This document shows, piece by piece, positions 58,161 to 64,000 of a stretch of DNA of 64,000 nucleotides. The stretch's first letter is position 1. Each line of letters opens with the position of its first letter. The notes beneath the pieces were generated by a model. The model searched no databases. It was not told where the DNA came from and worked only from the letters and a program-made list of their open reading frames with translations. A program made the translations under genes and the position numbers. Source of the DNA: Siderastrea radians (taxonomy: Eukaryota; Cnidaria; Anthozoa; Scleractinia; Rhizangiidae). The stretch covers positions 5,409,959 through 5,473,958 of the forward strand of contig OZ024887.1 of assembly GCA_964017195.1 (NCBI GenBank), read 5' to 3'.

Positions 58161-59064
58161 ATGGTAATTTTTTTCGTTTCTGACAATCCATATCTCTACA
58201 AATATGATGATTTATTATCTTGGATATCTGTTCAACCCAGTTTTTGTCTATTTTCTAGGTTTCGCTCAATCCAGTACAGATTCTTAACCAGGGTGCCGAA
58301 GAGGAGAGAGCCGAGACAGCTCGCCTTGTGAGTACAGAAAACGTTTTCCTTTCACAAAAATGTAGCTTACTTGCCTGCCTTGGATATTGTAACTTTCCAG
58401 AACAGTTAAGATTCTTTCAAAAGCGTGTTCCCTACCTTTTTCCACATCCAAGTTAAGCCTGCACTGCAGAGCGACAGCAAAAAGTTAATGTTGTGACATT
58501 TGTCACACCCAGCTTTCGGAATTTAATTCAAATTTGTCGGTATCTTGGAAATTTAGGTTTAGGTCCTGATTGTTTTTAACCTGGCGAGAACACTAAGCTC
58601 CTAAAGCAAATGGGAATTTGTCAGTTCCTCTCCTTCCTCGTTTTGAAGATGGCTTCATAATTCTACTATTTGTACCTGTAGATCTGCTCTCTCAGATCTT
58701 CACAGATTTTTCAAATAAATTGCTAAGGTTAATTTTGATTAAAATTGGATGATTCCTTTTTAGTGTGAATGATGCGTATTTAATTCTATTATTATGTTGT
58801 CCTAGAAAATATCCATCCCCCCACCCTACCACACAAGGCTTTTTGATCTAATCCTGCCCCCATCCCTCTGGAAATTTCTGTTAGCTTCACTGTTTCCGTT
58901 AACAAAGTTATGGCTTCTGGGACTCCCTGACCTCAGAATCTCAAATGATCTTCCTTTGGGTGGGTATGGATGGAAGTGCACATTGTCCCTGAAAAGTCAC
59001 TTTGAGGTGGTTTTGCTTCAAAGTGTGTACGATGGAATGCCTGTAATCCTGCCACATTGCATTA

Positions 59065-59121
<57 letters not shown>

Positions 59122-62100
59122 TGCAATAAATTAACAAATTGAAATAAACTACCATTAATTACTGGTCATGTACATGGGCAATTTGAAATCTCACCTAAAA
59201 TGACAATAAAATTGCCAATAAAATTGCATCAAAAATTGCCTATGTAAGAAGCCCTTAATGGTTGAGAAGTTCATTAGACCTATGATTTTATGAAAAACAA
59301 CAAGTTATCAGTTTGACCACAAATTTCATCATAATTCTTGTCTACGTGTAAATCGCTAATTACAAATTTTATTGTTCTCTTTCAGTCATCTTTTATTGGT
59401 GCCATTGCTATAGGAGACCTTATTAAGAGCACTCTTGGTCCCAAGGGAATGGTAATTGGATGTTATACTTTCACAACTTGCATATGTTTTTAATACAATA
59501 CACCTCCACATCTTAGCTACATGTATCCTGTGGAGGTACAGCAGTAGTTTATGGAATTGCGCCTATTGAAACATGTCGATCGCTAATGCAAATGAACTCT
59601 ATTTTTTCTGTCAATCATGAACTGCTTTGTGTTTGGGTATTGTTTTGGTGAAAGTTAGTGGAACTTATCAATTGAACGAGGGACAATAGAAGAACAATAA
59701 ACAGCAAAAGAATTGTAGGTGAAGATAATTGCGTGAGTCGCCGACTTTAAATAAATGCGTGGTAAAGTAAAACTCTTTTTCGACCAACATTGCTGAAATA
59801 AAGCTTTTCTCCAACATATTTGACGATAAATTGTAAGTTCTTTGTTAGAACAAGCACTGTAGTGGAAAGTTCATGGGGAAATTGCACTAAAATGTGGGAA
59901 AACGACTTCCCGCGACGTGAAAGTAATTTGCATATACGCAATGTAAACAAACTACCACGATCGTAACTTTTGATGCAAAGTGCACTTTCTCAGATGCATT
60001 TCTTATTATTAGAAGCAATAGTTTTCAAATAGATACTCAATTACAATCGAGTTAAATCGAAAAAGCAGCTATTTTTGGTTAATGTACTGAATTTCTCAGA
60101 CGCCCAAAATATATTGCAATGTTATCTGAAAACTGATAAATAATAAGGTCGCAGCTCGACTTGCCATCATACAAAAGCTGAAAGATTCGACCTGGAAATT
60201 TCAGAAGAAATTCGCTGTTTCCGTGAACTTTTCCTGAAGTCAAATGCTGGAGTTCTTGCAAGTTAAAAACATAACTGATGTCTGTAATAATCTTCCATGC
60301 GATTGAAACTTGTAATTCAATAGCTTTGTTCATTGCCCCTATTCAATTTCTTTTGTCTGTGGCAAACAATAGCCCAATACTCTCGAGCATTCTCACGCTG
60401 AGATTCAAAGTGGACTGCAACATGCGGTAACCTTTGTAAGCATGCAAAGCGTCAAGGGTACCCCAATTTTTTCGGCAGACGTGTTTCAATAGGCCCAATT
60501 CCGTAATGGACATTCTCTCAGAAGGTTGGAGGGTTGGTCATTGAAGAGTGGTCTTTGTACTTGTTTCCTTAGACAAGAAACTTTGCTCCACATTTTCTGT
60601 CTCCATCCAGGTGCATAAATGGGTACTAGCTTACTGCTGGGAGAAGCTTAGAGCATCATTTCGTGGGTAACCCTGCAGTCGACTAGGGTCCTATCCATCC
60701 TATCCTCTGTCATGATTTTCTCTTTTTCAACTTGAATACACTTTGTGTGATGAGAAGAGATAAGTATTGTCATCTTGAAGATATCAAACAATCCAAATTG
60801 CAAAATCTCTGCACCAAATTGTTTGTGAAAAAAGTTTGTGTTTGCCTAAGCCAATGCTTCAGTGGTTCACAAGAGGTGGTTGGAATTGACTTGTTTAAGT
60901 ATTGGTGGGAAGTTGGGGATCATGGTGCAATGATAACTTGCATGTTTCAAAATGACTTCTTACTTCAGGAAGAGTGAATTTCTGCCAGTTTCTTGACCAG
61001 TTTACTAAATACAAATGTCAAGATGTTATTTTGAAGTCCTTATTTGGAAACTGCCTAGAGCTGTATTGCACTACCTAAGCTTAACTGACATTAATTTTTT
61101 TGTTATAGCATCTGGTTATAATGGCAGGATAACAAACCAAAGATATGCATCATTATTTTACAGTTTAGTTGACATTGTTGCCAAGGTTTTAATATGTCAG
61201 CAAATTCAAAACAGAACTTGGTAACAACCCAGAGACTGTACAGTACAGACTGTTGGGAACCTTTAATATTTTGAGTGTAACAGGTTGTTGGTCGGTGTTT
61301 TTTTAGGACAAGATCCTGCAGTCTGTTTCCAGGAATGAAGAAATTCAAGTAACTAATGATGGAGCAACAATTCTAAAATCCATAGGAGTTGATAATCCAG
61401 CTGCAAAAATTCTTGTAGGTGAGTCTACTCCACTTGTGAGTGAAGCCAGAACTCTAAATAATTTATTGTGCAAAAGTAACGCAAACGAAAGTTGCCAAAA
61501 TTCCCACTTTGTTCTCACAAAATATCTCTGACTTTTTGCAACACCTGAATGCGATATTTCGGCGAAATGGCTTCGATTTTTTGCTGTGTCAAATGAAATT
61601 TTGGTGAAATATTTGGGGCATTTTGCTAATTAAAACAAAGCCATTGATGAAAGTTCACGATGGCAAAAATTCTCTTGTGCAAAATTCACCATTTTTCACT
61701 GTAATTCAGGCAAAATTTCTAATTTATGGCGAAGTTTCTTTGCATTACTTTTGCACAATACTCTGTCTTTCCTCTGTGGTGAGATATTACAAGCTAACTC
61801 AGTTGTCTCAGTCTGGATGGGTTGGTTTGTAAGTAAAGCTCAAGCTCTACATTCCAAGTTATCTGATCTTTTCTGTCTTCTGCTTGCCTTTAGAACTGTC
61901 AAAGGTGCAGGACAATGAAGTTGGTGATGGTACAACAAGTGTTACAGTCTTAGCTTGTGAATTACTCAGGGTTTGTATACGTGTAGCCCTCTCTAAATGT
62001 TTTGTTGTAATAGGCAACATAACAGTTGTAGGGCCAGGTACCCTTGCCTATTTCATTTGATTGATTGATTGATTTTGTAGTTTTCAGGAATTATAGTTTC

Positions 62101-62724
62101 CATCTAGAACTACTGTAATTAATAATAACGAATCAAACTTTACAACTGGAAAATGTGTATAAACTGTTCCTATTTGCACACAAATCTTTAAATTTGGATC
62201 TGCAGGAATTTAATTTTCTATCATAACAACAATGACAAAACCACAACAAAACACTAACACATTTTTATTTTTACTTAAATAATTTTTTATTTGTTTTATG
62301 CAACATCATGAGATTAAAACCATCTCAAATAGTTATCAAATAAATGTTAATCTTTTTCTCTTTCTTAAATACATGATTGTACTTCATTTTGTCTCATCAA
62401 ATAATAGGAATTTTGTTTCATCTGCACTTAAATTAAAATGGAGTCTAACATAGATGGTTTTCTCTGCTTCTCTTTATATTCCAGGAAGCTGAAAAGCTGG
62501 TGTCATGTAAGGTGCACCCCCAGATCATTGTATCTGGTTGGCGCAAGTCTGTGTGTGTCGCTCAAGAAGCCCTGGAGGCTGCAGCTGTTGATCACAGCAG
62601 TGATGAACAGAAGTTCAAGGAGGACTTAATGAATATTGCTAGGACAACACTCAGCTCCAAGATTTTGATGCAACATAGAGATCATTTTGCCAGTCTTGCT
62701 GTTGATGCAGTTTTGAGGCTTAAG
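58161..62724 (+). CDS. CCT2: T-complex chaperonin subunit beta, 5' part (partial at window end)
   Basis: Subunit of the cytosolic TRiC/CCT double-ring chaperonin that folds actin, tubulin and other proteins using ATP. Exons: 58161-58163 (only the ATG), 58259-58327, 59386-59451, 61307-61418, 61894-61970, 62485-62724. All junctions are GT-AG and in phase, giving 189 of about 535 codons. Motifs: EERAETARL near 15-24, the nucleotide-binding LGPKGMDK at 41-48, NDGATIL at 63-69 and the catalytic loop GDGTTSV at 94-100. AVDHSSDE, and ARTTLSSK later in exon 6, fit the beta subunit specifically. The last visible exon ends at a phase-0 donor (GTAAAAGG), and no further exon is found before 64000. Three introns carry transposon fragments. 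The identification is secure. Confidence 0.95.
58796..58986. mobile_element. Decayed GTGGTTCCAG-family element in CCT2 intron 2
   Basis: TCCTAGAAAATATCCATCCC at the left and GGGTGGGTATGGATGGAAGTGC at the right resemble the ends at 18906 and 53371, with C-rich inner arms. The right end is degraded. Confidence 0.6.
59064..59119. repeat. (AAT)n microsatellite
   Basis: About 18 uninterrupted AAT units in CCT2 intron 2. Likely polymorphic. Confidence 0.97.
59549..60506. mobile_element. 958-bp inverted-repeat element in CCT2 intron 3
   Basis: The left end TTATGGAATTGCGCCTATTG is matched by the right end CAATAGGCCCAATTCCGTAA (complement, two mismatches), and the match goes on through AAACA(T/C)GT. 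No transposase frame is seen. It makes up about half of this otherwise simple intron. A target duplication was not resolved. Confidence 0.8.
61464..61760. mobile_element. 297-bp MITE in CCT2 intron 4
   Basis: The ends are TATTGTGCAAAAGTAACGCA and the complement-like TGCATTACTTTTGCACAATA. The inside is AT-rich with repeated CAAAATTT and CGAAAT words. The intron is 475 bp, so the MITE is most of it. Confidence 0.82.
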
Positions 62725-64000
62725 GTAAAAGGGAAATTTCCTTGAAACTTGATTTTAAGTGGTTGGAGGAGAACTGTTGCCAAATAAATTAGCCACTCGC
62801 TTAACTAGTACTTAACTGTAAATGATTTTTATTGTAATGAACACCTGGGTTATGTATGTGGGGATGTGTTTATAAATTACTTTTGTTTTTAGCAATGGCT
62901 TTTATAGATTAGGGGCATTGATTAGAGAGGAGTGTTTGTTCCATTTCCTTGAACATTTCATTGTTTGCCTGTATGTTTTTTGTCCTTAGTTTTTAGCCAA
63001 TGACGTCACGTTAGTGACGTCATATGGCTACTGTCAGAGCCTAAAAATCAACGATAGATGTTAGACGTTGGACGTTGTACGTACGTGCGATGTCTGTCTT
63101 ACGATTTGTGAGGCTGGGGGGATATTCTGTGAGACGATGGGTGGGGGTGTGCACCGGGACACTGAAAGTCTTACCTTATCAGCGGCACAAACCCATACAG
63201 CTAATGTTATGGGAGTAAGACCCCCGGGCTTTGAAGTGTTTTGCATTGGCAAGTGTGGATCTACTTCGAATGCCTGTTTTGTGTACGTGAGGTCTGGCAG
63301 GATTTTATTTGCGTTGTAGTCCTGTGTTTACTTAGCTGAAGTACATTTTTCCACAGCAGCAAATACAAGACGGACTTGCCAATTTGAGATGTTGTATGAA
63401 CAGAACGTGGAAATTAACGTTACATCGATCCCTAATTAACAGTGAAAGAAACAATATTTAAAGCCCAAGTTTATAACGTTAGTGAAAAGAGTAGAGTAAA
63501 ACAGCATAAAATTTTTCGGGATTATCTCTCGGTAACAGCGAATCTAAAATTTGCAGTGTCATTTTTGTGTGCGTGTCATAAAACATGAACCCAATTAAAG
63601 CTAAATCGGAAATTGCGCGGCTTGTTGCTAGCTATTCTTAAAACTGAAAAACTTGAATGAAACTAGTATTAAAATCCAAGTCACAGTGGTGATCAAGGAA
63701 TTAGAGGATGGATGTAGTAAAATCTTAACAAGATACTAAACGTTATTTCGGGTTATTCATAGCTCAAAGTGTAAAGCGTATGTTGTGAAATTTGCATAGT
63801 TGACAGCTGTAATTTCAGCCTTATAAGGAATGTAACGCAACACTTGAAACATCTCGAACCGACCGAAACAGTACCGAAAGATTAACAACAACAGATATGT
63901 GACAAAGCATTCTAACAGAGACCTGTTGGATCTACTGGAAAGCGAGCTGAATTTGAACATTTTCGTACTGTTCGAAGGTAAAGCAAACGAAATTTATTCG
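62725..64000 (+). other. CCT2: CCT2 intron 6 (partial)
   Basis: Runs from the donor after codon 189 to the window end. No following CCT2 exon is seen. A palindromic patch at about 62995-63030 holds two perfect TGACGTCA sites (63001-63008 and 63015-63022) inside TAGCCA.../...TGGCTA. Nothing else is recognised. Confidence 0.6.

Overview
The window looks like animal nuclear DNA, most likely from an anthozoan cnidarian such as a stony coral. The pointers are short introns with GT-AG borders, a BEL/Pao retrotransposon, a young tandem array of C2H2 zinc-finger genes, and very many short inverted-repeat transposons. The species assignment is inference. The two conserved genes, RAB21 and CCT2, only establish that this is an animal-like genome.

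Layout. 1-1112: a 735-bp-period direct repeat. 1113 to about 49320: a tandem segmental duplication in which the same block (5' flank, zinc-finger gene, about 3-4 kb of 3' flank) occurs three times. The genes lie at 2213-4011 (broken), 21225-23126 (open, 633 codons) and 43468-45369 (open, 633 codons). The 5' module of the block recurs at about 12760, 39855 and 49040, so unit 2 runs from about 12.8 to 39.85 kb and unit 3 from about 39.86 to 49.05 kb. Unit 2 is about three times longer than unit 3 because many mobile elements have landed in it. Their empty sites can often be read in the sister units, which gives precise ends and target duplications.

Mobile elements. Unit 2 holds a 4.75-kb element with about 0.9-kb inverted arms flanked by TTAA (13376-18125) and a 1.25-kb element (18906-20156). 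It also holds nested inverted-repeat elements at 26.5-28.8 kb and a palindromic tRNA-derived insertion with a perfect 12-bp target duplication (29074-29667). A 10-kb inverted-repeat structure (29780-39846) contains a PIF1-like helicase remnant and a young BEL/Pao element (32535-38400). The BEL LTRs differ at one of 216 positions, but its pol frame is broken twice. Unit 1 has a 168-bp hairpin element with a perfect 9-bp target duplication. Unit 3 has a 368-bp element whose first base supplies the last base of the zinc-finger gene's stop codon.

50.9-64 kb is a housekeeping region. RAB21 (minus strand, 8 coding exons, complete, 214 residues) and CCT2 (plus strand, first 189 codons in 6 exons, running off the window) are head to head. 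Their start codons are 340 bp apart, so they probably share a promoter. Small inverted-repeat elements sit in the introns of both.

How it fits together: the zinc-finger copies keep an almost fixed finger scaffold and vary at the DNA-reading positions, in a locus dense with transposons. That resembles the zinc-finger/transposon conflict known in other animals, but here it is inference. RAB21 (endosomal GTPase) and CCT2 (chaperonin subunit) are unrelated in pathway and probably linked only by their shared promoter.
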